Positions 21,927-32,035 of a stretch of DNA of 64,000 nt are shown here, piece by piece; within the stretch, counting starts at the first letter, position 1; every line of letters begins with the position of its first letter. The stretch spans positions 62,001 to 126,000 of the forward strand of contig JAKUHH010000041.1 in assembly GCA_022701365.1 (NCBI GenBank), written 5' to 3'. The notes beneath the pieces were generated by a model. It saw only the letters and a program-made list of their open reading frames with translations. It did no database searches and had not been told where the DNA came from. The DNA is from Mycocentrospora acerina (lineage: Eukaryota; Ascomycota; Dothideomycetes; Pleosporales). A program made the translations under genes and the position numbers.

Positions 21927-24095
21927 ATGTCCTCGACAATGCATGAGAGGATTACAGCAAGAGATCTCAAAACCAAAAAGACCAAATCTAGAAATGGATG
22001 CGGACGATGCAAGCTGAAAAGAGTAACGCCCCACCTGTTCCACTCCACCCTTCTGTACGTTCCACTGACCAATCCGCAGCTCAAATGCGACGAAACCGCT
22101 CCGTCATGCTTGCAGTGTAAGAAAAGAAACGCCAGTTGTCCGGGTTATGAGAAAACGCTCAAGTGGTCCACCAAATATGAAGTCCTCCAGCCCACAAACT
22201 TCAATGGTTCACCACCCAAGCCACGGTCTACACCAGATGCCACTGTTATGGGACGCAAGACCACCGAGTCTCTCTTGTCCTCGAGCGTTGAAGATGGAAT
22301 CGAGGCCTTAGCTGCCGTACTTCCTCCTGGTAGAAAGGACGCACCCCCCGTCAGGAAAGACAAACCCAGGCAGACGACACCGTTGCTACAATCACCGCCT
22401 GCCTTGGAAGATCCACCTTTTGTTCAAGAGTCTTCACCAGAAGACGAAGATTTCACACACTTTGTTGAGCCTTTTTTTATGGAAGACGTCATGGATCCTA
22501 GTTCGCTAGATGGCCTTGTCGATACAATTCCTCTCCCCCACGATGAGGTCAACTTCGATCCGTTCGACAGACTTGACTTGGACCCTGGGCCCCTTGGAGA
22601 TTTTGAGATGGACATGCATGACTTTCCACATAGACTAGACGTGTCTTCCTCTTCGTGTTCGGCGTTGGATATCCGTCCTCCTAGTCGAGATCCCAGCTCA
22701 AGGCTCTCACGCTCACTGCTTCTTGACTTCTATCGTCTCCCGAGTCCTTCACTTAGTACCTCATCGCCGGACGACCTAGAATCCCTTCTCATTCAGCACT
22801 ACTTCAAGGATGTTTGTGTCGTTTTTTCTTCTTTCGATTCTGTATTAAACCCTTTTAGAACCACTATCAGCCGTGTTTACCAGGAGTCTCCTTCTATCAA
22901 ATATGCTATCCAGTCAATGGCTGCAGCTCACTTGGCTAATACATTTCCGAACATTGCGACAATCGGTGTTGAGTTGCAGCGCAAGGCTCATGACGCTCTG
23001 CAGGAAGAGCTTCCACTTGTCCAGCATGGCCATGGGAACAGTACCAAGACATTTCTCAGTATCATGTTACTTGGGCTGACCACTTGCTGGCATGATAGCA
23101 GTGATCTTGGCACAGAGTATCTTTCTACAGCTCGAAGTTTGATCCTTCCAAAGCTTCTTAGCACCTCCGAAGATGACGAAGTCCAAAGAGAGGCACAGTT
23201 CTTTGAAGAGTCCTTGATTCATTGGGAGATGCTCATGGGCTTTGTTACAGAAGACGCAACGAGCTTTTCTCCGCCGTCTGGACTGCGTCCTAGAATTGTT
23301 TCCAAGCAAACAGCACCTGCATCTAGGTTTCCAAGTGGAAAGATCGTCCCGCACCCCTGGACTGGTGTTGTACCCATGTTCCAGTTTCTGCTTGCTGAGG
23401 TTGGGCGGTTGGTCCGTCGGGAGCGATTGATGGACAAAGATTCCGCCATGGATTTCAAACGAAGGCAAGAAAACTTCCAGAATGCCATGTCCTTGGAGGA
23501 GGATCTCCTGGCCGTGGAATGTCCGTCCATTGATTCAGTCGCCGATACAGGTGACGAGCGCACTCCAAAGCAACATTTTATCAAGATGGCCGAAGTGTAT
23601 CGTTGCGCTGGATTACTTGAGCTCTACCGAGTCTTTCCTTCCCTCTTGCGCAAACGCTTGGGAACAGACAAATTTGCCGAAACCGAAGCCGTCGACCTTC
23701 AGTTCCCTGTTCCTCGATTCGAGACCCCGCACGAAGACACTGACGTCAGATTGTGGCTTAACTCGCTCGCCATGCATATCCTTCGACACGTCGAGTCTGT
23801 CCCATCCTCGTCTGGTACGTTTTGCGTCCAACCACTCCTGCTCATGATAGCTGCGTCCGAACTCAAATTTGTCTCCTCTGTGGACTTTTTTGATGTACAT
23901 GCCAACGACTTGGAGGTTGTTCGAGCGCGCGAGTTTGTAATCCGGCGATTACAAGAGTACTCGTTGAGGCTTGCTAACAAGCCGCTTCGCCAAATGATCA
24001 AACTTGTTAAAGAAACGTGGCGTCAGTCTGATGAGGGCCATGACGCGTTCTGGGTCGACATTATGAACGAGAAGGGATGGCATACCATCATGTGA
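21927..24095 (+). CDS. Zn2Cys6 transcription factor with Fungal_trans_2-like C-terminus
   Basis: Two exons: 21927-22022 and 22080-24095; 703 residues. Splicing out the 57-nt intron joins CGRCKLKR to LKCDETAPSCLQCKKRNASC, giving a canonical zinc cluster with cysteines 25, 28, 35, 42, 45, 52 (spacing 2-6-6-2-6). A basic stretch before it (ARDLKTKKTKSR) suits nuclear import and DNA contact. A disordered acidic/Pro segment (~60-250) follows, then an all-helical region from about residue 270 (LESLLIQHYFKDVCVVFSSFD) to the end, typical of the Fungal_trans_2 superfamily. Nuclear; likely binds CGG triplets. It may control the upstream MFS gene 1.1 kb away on the same strand, but that is only positional. 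The intron has a weak GTAACG donor, length 3n and no stop. Confidence 0.9.
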   Translation: MSSTMHERITARDLKTKKTKSRNGCGRCKLKRVTPHLFHSTLLYVPLTNPQLKCDETAPSCLQCKKRNASCPGYEKTLKWSTKYEVLQPTNFNGSPPKPRSTPDATVMGRKTTESLLSSSVEDGIEALAAVLPPGRKDAPPVRKDKPRQTTPLLQSPPALEDPPFVQESSPEDEDFTHFVEPFFMEDVMDPSSLDGLVDTIPLPHDEVNFDPFDRLDLDPGPLGDFEMDMHDFPHRLDVSSSSCSALDIRPPSRDPSSRLSRSLLLDFYRLPSPSLSTSSPDDLESLLIQHYFKDVCVVFSSFDSVLNPFRTTISRVYQESPSIKYAIQSMAAAHLANTFPNIATIGVELQRKAHDALQEELPLVQHGHGNSTKTFLSIMLLGLTTCWHDSSDLGTEYLSTARSLILPKLLSTSEDDEVQREAQFFEESLIHWEMLMGFVTEDATSFSPPSGLRPRIVSKQTAPASRFPSGKIVPHPWTGVVPMFQFLLAEVGRLVRRERLMDKDSAMDFKRRQENFQNAMSLEEDLLAVECPSIDSVADTGDERTPKQHFIKMAEVYRCAGLLELYRVFPSLLRKRLGTDKFAETEAVDLQFPVPRFETPHEDTDVRLWLNSLAMHILRHVESVPSSSGTFCVQPLLLMIAASELKFVSSVDFFDVHANDLEVVRAREFVIRRLQEYSLRLANKPLRQMIKLVKETWRQSDEGHDAFWVDIMNEKGWHTIM

Positions 24096-25419
24096 TTTTT
24101 GTCGATACCGCAACATTTCAGCTGCCCACTCGTCGCTCATGCTCCCAATAGGCGTTCAATTTCACATCTCATACCTCACTAGATTACTCGGTTCGACTCT
24201 TACTTTTTCAAACGATACGCGACATACGACACACTCTTTGCGGCATTCTCTCTAGCTCGGCGTTCTTCCTTCACGGCGTTTGAAATGCACCTAGGCTCTG
24301 TCCTTTTTCAGCAAAACGGAGTCAAGTATGAGGACCAACTAAGTCCTTGGTCCTCCAGACCCCCATTGTACGACTACATCCACGGGTTGATTCGAATCTT
24401 TAATGTACGGGTTCCATTCATAGATCCTTCAGTTCAGCATCCCGGTGATGTTTGATGTGGAGTTTACTCTCCCACGACAACTCAGCCCGATTCCCATCGC
24501 AATATATACCCAATCGCGACTCTGCAATATCCTATACTGTGGATTTCACCCATTCAAAACCCTCCATCACAATAGCCTGTTGAAACTATCACTACGAGGC
24601 CCAATTGCGATGTATTCGGTATACCGGCATACTGCGCCCTTGCCATCATCTGCAGCCACATCAACAGCGATGCCCTTTGCAATATCATCGGAGACAGCCC
24701 ATAGCGACAACTCGACCGGATCTCCGAGCGACAACTCAGATACATCTTCGACATGCCCCAATTGCGTTCCACCTACATGCAACACCATCTTCCCTGGGCA
24801 GGTAAGAAAGATCATGCTATATGCTCTTACCAGGTTCCGTTCATGCTACCCGTAACCCACATAACCCCGAGCCATAGCCCCGCACTTTGTCTGTACCTAT
24901 ACTTCGTCTCGTTAACCATACATAGACATATGTTAATGCCGTTTTGGGTTTTTAGTAACTCGCTACTGGCAAACCGTCTAGAAAGGCCCGCTACAGAATA
25001 TTCTGCACAGTGTAGATGAAGAGAGGATAAAACCCCCCTTCCAAGCCTAGGAAACGAACATCTGCTTGGGTGGATAAAACCACTCGGTGGATGAGACTAC
25101 TTGCGAAACTAATCACAGACCACATTGAACATGCACTAATTGTTGTCTTGCAGGATGAAATTCGTAAGTCGCCGTCTTTAGCATGTGCACTCCTTGACTG
25201 GAAGCTGTGAATGTATCAAAGACCACTAGCTTTTGGTCTCATAGTCGTTGGATGATGTCACAGTCTGCACACTTTGCATAACCTTACTAGCACCTGCTAC
25301 ACGTTCGACGTGTTCCAGTCCATTGTAGTCACGTTTCATACAAACGTAGAAGTCATCACCCAAATTCTGTATAATAGTGAACCAAAATGAGGAATAGCAT
25401 AATTCAATAATGAGCATGA
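24096..25419. other. Intergenic, no gene recognised
   Basis: Short frames on both strands between 24445 and 25020 have no domain, signal peptide or splice support. The interval is the 3' region of the regulator and the 3' side of the minus gene at 25420. Confidence 0.45.
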
Positions 25420-26277
25420 TTACATTACTGGACGATTTGCTTCGTCATCCTCATCGTCATCATATGCAATAAACTCTCGTTTCTCACATGGCGCTTTTGC
25501 GGCCATGTTGAAATATGCTTGTACCTTCTTCTCAGCACCAGGACTGAACATGGAATTGGGATCTGCGTTTGGCGGGAACGCGCACAGCAGTCTCTCGGCA
25601 CCAGTCAACCTCAAGCCGCTCTTTGGCTTCTCAAAGATTAGGTTGCGGTTTGCTTCTTGTCGTCGGCTCACCCTGCAACTTGTTAGATATTGGGGAAAAA
25701 ACTCAAGAGAGTGAAAGTTGGCATACCAGCACATCCCCATGTGCAACAATTCTGCTGCGCATGCGAGAATCGCGATTGCGACGATGATGTGGAGTGCCCA
25801 GAGCGTAACAAATGAGTCCTGGTATGCAAAAATTGGCTCGAATTCCGAGTGGCATACTATTCGTTCATGGGGCCGAGAGGTAGGCCGTGGCTCCTTTTCT
25901 TGCTCAGGGTGGGTGTTCTGGAAGCCGCGCCGCGCGGATAGATTTAGCGATACGGTCGTGCTCAAAGGGCGCTGCGCATCGTTTGCAGGGGTTGATTTCC
26001 CATGTCTATTTTGGTGGATGTATGAATCGTATAGGTTGGGCTTCGAGTGTCGGAAGTTCTCGAGCTCGGGACCGAGGTTGGCGCAGATGTCCGATACTGC
26101 CGAGGGTGGTAATGGGTCTGAAGGCGTCCAATGTGCGGATGAAGGTGTTTGTTGCGCGGATGGGGGCGTGTCGGAAACAATTGTGCAACGGCAGTGTGTG
26201 CGAGTTGGCGCTGCCATTGATGTTGTAGAGAGAAGAAGTGTGGAGAGGAACAGCGATACGGGTGAGGTGAGGAGCAT
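25420..26277 (-). CDS. Unrecognised protein with signal peptide and one membrane segment
   Basis: Two exons on minus: 26277-25727 and 25672-25420; the 54-nt intron has GTATGC, CTAAC branch site and TTGCAG; 267 residues. The N-terminus MLLTSPVSLFLSTLLLSTTSMA is a good signal peptide. A Ser/Pro/Thr-rich region follows, then a single hydrophobic helix FVTLWALHIIVAIAILACAAELL at about 160-182, then a basic segment (VSRRQEANRNLIFEKPKSG) and an acidic end (AYDDDEDDEAN). This suggests a type I membrane protein with a ~140-residue outside part and an ~80-residue tail inside. I do not recognise a family; it may be lineage-restricted. The intron is 3n and stop-free, so retention would add 18 residues just after the membrane helix. 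Confidence 0.65.
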   Translation of the reverse strand: MLLTSPVSLFLSTLLLSTTSMAAPTRTHCRCTIVSDTPPSAQQTPSSAHWTPSDPLPPSAVSDICANLGPELENFRHSKPNLYDSYIHQNRHGKSTPANDAQRPLSTTVSLNLSARRGFQNTHPEQEKEPRPTSRPHERIVCHSEFEPIFAYQDSFVTLWALHIIVAIAILACAAELLHMGMCWYANFHSLEFFPQYLTSCRVSRRQEANRNLIFEKPKSGLRLTGAERLLCAFPPNADPNSMFSPGAEKKVQAYFNMAAKAPCEKREFIAYDDDEDDEANRPVM

Positions 26278-28028
26278 TTTGGCGGAATAGTATTATTTTT
26301 TTCAGAGCAATCCGGCGACCGATGGTGCGATGTTATATGCGTTCGCCGAAGATCTCGTTTGGTATGTCGTAGTGGTTCGCTTCAAGGGGAAAGTATGAGG
26401 CGTTGGCTGTTAGGGATGTCAATAACGTCAAACTTCACCCACGAACCTTGGGGCCGAATATAACGCACCTGAGATGCCTGAATATCGCGACTAAGTTCAG
26501 GCAGTAACAAAATGTCAGGTAATATGGATGCCTGGCAATGTCGGTGCTACAAGGAGTGCAAGGATCCAAGCACCATGCCACAGGGATACAACACTCAATG
26601 GAGTAATTAGGTATGGAGAGCACGGTGAGATGAGATGAACACGATCAACAATCTCGAATTGCAATCTTGAAGAACCCGGCGCCACTCATGATATGTACTT
26701 TGCGACGGCCAATCCCAGCTAGGCAGCTACTAAATGCAGCGCACCACAAGGCACATTTCAGCTGGGCCCACAGCCGCTTCGGTGCAGCTTGGATAGCATT
26801 TAGGCCATCAAAAAAGTCAAGAATCGATACCCTAATCCTTGTTGGTTCTTTCCCACCAAAGCCACAAAAAAACGTGCTCACAACCATAGGGTCCAGATTG
26901 CTGCACGGGCGGTTGAGCTGCAGAACAGCCCCGCTGACCAACGGGTTTTGGAGTCTTCTCAAGACAACGTCCATTTACAGAACTTCACAGCTGCTTGCCT
27001 TTTGTCTTGTCATTGCCGCACTCTATTGTGCCGTGTGCTTGTTCCACGCCCAGACGCTCTCCCAGAACAGCCATACAAATCTCGGCCATGGCAGTCAGAC
27101 TGCCATACAGGCAAAGGCGCGAAGAACTCCGAAATGCCAGGACGCTGGCCAACGGCGACGACACAGCCTACAAGCCTTCGGCCCGTCTGCTCATAAAAGG
27201 CCCTTGAGTATAATGGTAAAAGGCTGTCTCACCACCTACAATGACATTCCTGTTCTCCAAGTCAAATTTCCCGTACACAGTGGCAGTGTACGGGAAGGAT
27301 GACATTCGCGCAAAGTCCCCGCATTCTGTCATTGCGCGCGCGATTCAACGGCGGCGGGCAAAAATGTTTCATGCGCAGTTGAGGTCTCACAAGAGCAAGA
27401 CTTGATCGCGCGGCCGGTTCAGGGCGCGTTTCACGAGTCCCTACTTGATCCGTTCTCTGCGGTGTTTACTTGGGTGTGGTGCAAGATCCCCTGTCAATGG
27501 AACAAAGCCGTCATGGTGGAAAAGCAAACTCTGTACGGCGATCAAGGGAGTTTGTGAAACCGTACTCTCGTTGAGCATTGGTCATTGCCGTGCAGCCCCT
27601 CTGCAGCGGAACAAGGTCAAGCATTTTTGCGCATGGCTTGGTTGTGATAAGAAAAGACGTGAAACAGACGGGTGTCGCGGCACGGTATACGAAGAACGAA
27701 CATCACCGCGGAGAGAGTACAAACAGCGCGTTCAACGGAAATGTTTGTGCATCAAAGATTAGCGTCGGACTTTCGGAAACTTCAACTCCCACCTACAGCA
27801 TCCAACTTTGCCTTGCGCACAGTATGATTATTGCTGTCACAAGCTAAGACTAAGTGCTATTTGCTTCTACGAATTCGGCTCTTGGTAGTCATCTTACACT
27901 GCATAGTCCCAAGCACTCAACACTTGGCTATCACAATATTTCCAGCGCAAGTTTTGTATAGGCACAAAACTTGAAATCAGTTGCTAGCTGTTGCGAAGTT
28001 ATCAGAAAGGTACAATTGAGGAACACAG
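26278..28028. other. Intergenic, one long frame without support
   Basis: A 211-residue plus frame (26667-27302) and a 105-residue one (27445-27762) exist but show no domain, signal or splice-consistent extension, so they are not called. An 11-bp inverted repeat is at 27268-27296. Confidence 0.4.
27268..27296. repeat. Perfect 11-bp inverted repeat with 7-nt spacer
   Basis: TTCCCGTACAC, spacer AGTGGCA, then GTGTACGGGAA. It could be a dyad operator or a small hairpin; no gene lies beside it. Confidence 0.7.
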
Positions 28029-30687
28029 TCAAAACTGCAGATTGGAATGTCGCCAATCAGCAGAGTCACTAGTATCCTCTCCAAAAGGATAGCGTGCTGA
28101 CATGGACGGATGCCCAGACCCAAAGTCCGTCTGGGCTTGGTAGAACTGAAGGCTCATTGGCGGGGACTGGAAATTAGGATATCCACGATAGTCGAGGTAG
28201 TGATCGGTGTGATGCCAGTCTTGAGGCGATTGGACAATGGGGAGCTGGGGATGAATGGCCCGATTGCCGTAGGTTTGCGAAAACATGTCAGATGTGATAG
28301 AAGGCTGTGACAGTGCTTCTTTCAGCTGCGGATAGTACTGTTCGCCTCGAACTTTGCACACAGTGTGGTATGCTCGCTCGCTCACAGCGTCCCGTGGTGC
28401 CATGGACTGCAACCAGCGAGTGAGCCTCTCTACGCATGCAGCGATATTTGACCAGGCTGCCGGCGAACGCATATCTCTAAATAATGTTTCGTAAAGTAGC
28501 ACCGTCAGAGCCTGCATGACTGTATTGTAATTGATGGTTAGATGTCATTGCCTCAATATAAGGGCGGTGTCTTACTGTTATTCGGAATTGACCACCATGG
28601 CCCACATTCATAGGCCCACTGAGGATTGGGAGGATCAGGAAGCAATGAAGCAAATCCCAAAGCAGCCTGGACGCATGCCTCGGCCGTCCTTTGGTCGAAA
28701 TCGATAGATTCTCCGCTTCCTTCTTCAATGGATTGATTCAAGCGGTACAGGCAAGGCCGCGTGATGTAAATCATGGTGCTGTAATATCGAAACTTGAGGA
28801 GCGTGTGCTCTCTTATTGGGATCGAATGCCAACTTGATGTACCAGAAAATGTTCCGCTAGATAATGCGTCCATAGACCACTGTTCCAGCTCGCCTTCTAA
28901 TGAGGATATTCTTTTCTGGAGCTCCTTCCATGGATGAATGACACTTCGTGGTGAATAGAGGTGAGATAGTGTCTTGCCCAGGATCAGATCGATTCTCACA
29001 TATGCCTGGAAGAACGAATTTGTGGGTAGCTGGTCTTGTGTTGAAGCATACTCTGATATGGCTCGTGGTACAGCAATCGTGAATTCCTTTCTCGCTACAA
29101 CGCGTGGGCGCCCTGTCATGGCTGTCAGAGCACACTCGATTGAGTGCAGGCTCCACCATATCTGCCGCCAGCCATCTCTCACACTGAGAGGGTTGGAGTC
29201 GCTCTCGTTCTCCAGGTGAAGTCCGACTGCTTGGGCGTGCCGGATTGAGATACCTATCATATACCAAGCCCTGTAGACTTTCGTCAGCAGATGCGCGATG
29301 CATTTATCAAAAGCTACGAAAATCGGACTTGCTCAAGATATTCCTACAAAACGCCCTAGTGCATCTTTCGAAAGAAATTTGTACAAACTCTTCGTACCTA
29401 TGGACGTGCCCTATTGTTAGGTAGTACAAGGATAGCAAACCTGTTGCCTAAAAGTTGTCAGGTTTGTACATTTACCCAATACAAAGCGAGTCTGACTCAC
29501 CTGTATGAGTGGTAAATCAGGGGTAGAGATGAGTGCTGCAACATCTTTGAGCCCTAGGAGGTAGACTGCTCTCCACATGTAGATGAGGTGGTCGTGGCTA
29601 TTCGCTCGCCACCCATTGTCAGCCAAGTGAGAGTATCGCGCTCCAATCGCAAAAACTAGGTTCAGCACGGCCTTCAATCTATTGCCCACGTTGATCTCAC
29701 CGATACCGTCTATAGTCTTGATGTAAAACCCCAAGTGCCCTTCAAACGCGCTACGGAGAATTCGAAATGGATTATGAATTGCTCTTTGGTAAATCTTAAA
29801 TAGCGTCTCAGCCAGTTCTGGAGGTGGAAGTATGTGTGGGTCCCTAATCTCAAAATCGATGTCGTTGTCATCAAGAAACATATAGTCTTCCGTAAAGAGG
29901 AGAGCACGACCATTGTCTTCGACAAGAGTGTGTTTCCTGGTGGCCTCATTTCCAGGCTTAGAAGGTTTATATGACGATCTGGAAGGTTCATCAGTTTGCA
30001 CTAAGTCTTCGTCCCTATAATCCAACTCTTCTTCAGAACTGATTGTTTCTGCAAACCGAAAGTCCTTTGATAGCATACTCTCGTCGCCTTTTTTGTCCGA
30101 CCACAGTATCTTCCGTTCTCCGTCTAGTGAGTTGGGTGCTTCAGATGGTGAAGAGGGAGGATTCCCATCGTCAAAATCTTGCAGAGCGTCTTCAACCATT
30201 TTCTTATCCTCCTCATCCAAACGGGGAATAATATCTCGCAATACCGTGGCTAGGTTCTTGTTCTTTTGCTTGGTTCTCAATTAAATCAGCACATGTAGAG
30301 AAACAAGATGAAACCGACGGACTCTTTCAGACTGTCTCTCCGTGTTTTCTCAAAAACGCAGTCGACTTTTTGCCTTTCACAACCTTCGCACTGTGGCTGA
30401 GAGCCAGAGCATTTGATTTCTATCATGTTAGTCAATGTTTTTTAATTGTCTCGACTTGTAAATTCATTATACCTGGATCACAGTTGGAAATGGATAATCT
30501 TACTTCGTCTACGGCATCTTGAACACTATGGCTATAAGCGTCATTGGATAATCAGTGGTCATGAACAACTTACTGCTTTTTGCACGTGATCTCGGCGATT
30601 GTGAACATTACTCATAGCTTTCATAGCTTGGTAGTGAGTTTGCTTGAGTCTGGGTATCGCAACTTTGGTATTTATTTTGTCATCCAT
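28029..30687 (-). CDS. Zn2Cys6 transcription factor with Fungal_trans domain, seven exons
   Basis: Exons on minus: 30687-30574, 30525-30504, 30419-30323, 30275-29501, 29447-29398, 29270-28576, 28519-28029; 747 residues. The zinc cluster is built from three exons: HVQKA, then a 22-nt exon coding CSRCRRR, then KIKC...CEGCERQKVDC; cysteines 39, 42, 49, 56, 59, 66 have canonical spacing 2-6-6-2-6. A short coiled linker (RRDSLKE/TKQKNKNLATVLRDI) follows. The Fungal_trans middle region runs from about residue 190 (PELAETLFKIY) through GLLSLYYLTIGHVHRAWYMIGISIRHAQAVGLHLE and WWSLHSIECALTAMTGRP, with an extended C-terminus. Intron 3 has a rarer GTCCGT donor. Start choice: 30687 is the first in-frame ATG; 30624 and 30615 are alternatives. 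Nuclear DNA-binding regulator; target unknown, but an MFS gene lies upstream on the same strand. Confidence 0.88.
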
Positions 30688-32035
30688 CTTGGCCGGTGGT
30701 AAAGCGTAGCGTATGGCAGCCTAGTAACACTCGCTTGCGAGAAAAAGCCGCCTTACATATACGTCTCATGACAGTAACTTCTACGGGTAAGTTATGATCC
30801 TTCGTCGGAGCACTGAAACCGAGGAAATGATACGATTTTTGACCTCAGCTGTTCCGAACAAAGGGGGTCAGAGTTGGGGCTAGTAGCATCCTACAAGCAG
30901 ATCAGCGACGGGGTATATATAAAGGTAACTAGAGAGTCCCAGTCGATTCAACATGAACGAATCGACGATGAGAGAAGTGGTATTTCTGTATTCCCTTGTA
31001 TCTGATTCTCTGCTTATGCACCAGGGAGCTATGCCCAAACAATATCCACAATCCTGGACGCTAAGCATTCATATGTTTAGCCTACCTGTGTATAGGGTAA
31101 GAATTACCCTGGATTTACACCTTAGCCTTCAATTTAGTGTTATCACGCCCGGTCTATAATGCCCACATGTATCAACAATCGCAGATGCGAGATATCTTTT
31201 GTCGTTCAATCAGCGATCGCGGAGCTTAAGAAAAACAAAATTCCCTATCTATTGGACTACCCTCAACTCAGGCCCATGTCACGCATTGAGCTTCCATAAC
31301 ACGGCAACCTTATTACGAGAGCATGACCCCATGCTCAACATTTTGCCAGTCCGTACGCGCCCCAAACTCTTCCTTCTACAAAGCGTGGCAACCTCGCTAC
31401 CTGGTTCCTTGCCTCTGAACGGAAAGAAATAGTCTGTTTTCAAACACATCACGCAATCGGTTGTGCATAATGTCTACAGTGGCACACCACGTCTGAAGCA
31501 TCGGAATACATTTTGTTGAACATGGTACAATCGGAACCATCCGACCAAGATATCTCACAAAAGCACAAGCGCTCCCCACTTTTTAATGGGCACAATGGGG
31601 GCGTTCCGATTAGCCACGGTTGCTTGCTTGCTCACATGGGAAAAAGCCAACCTATAACGTCCTAGCCACATGTTTAGCGAGTGGTTTCATCAACACATTA
31701 TATAACTTGACAGGACAAGTGGGAGCGAGCACCAGTTTATAAAAACCTTAATTACCCTTGTCACTTCCTCTCTATTCAGCATGATGCTGCAAGGACCTGC
31801 CCGATTCTTGCCGCACTGCACAAGCGTTTCGTCCGCATCTTCGATCGCTTCATCTGTAGCCAGGGTATCCCTTCTGTCAGCTGTCACTTTTTTGCTAGTA
31901 GGTCCACTTCATCGAGAATGTATGTAATCAATCCAGTCCCCCTCCTAACATACAAAGGTATTATTCTAATCTAATCTGTACTGTTCTATGGGTATCCGAA
32001 CTCACTAATATTGTCTTGTTGTACCATTCCTTCCC
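30688..32035. other. Intergenic between regulator and MFS gene
   Basis: Holds the promoter of the regulator (start 30687) and the 3' end of the MFS gene (stop 32038), both on minus. No gene recognised; short frames only. Confidence 0.5.

Noticed and set aside
26667..27302. 211-residue plus frame
   Set aside because: No domain, no signal peptide, no splice-consistent extension, and no clear coding bias; could be real but cannot be supported.
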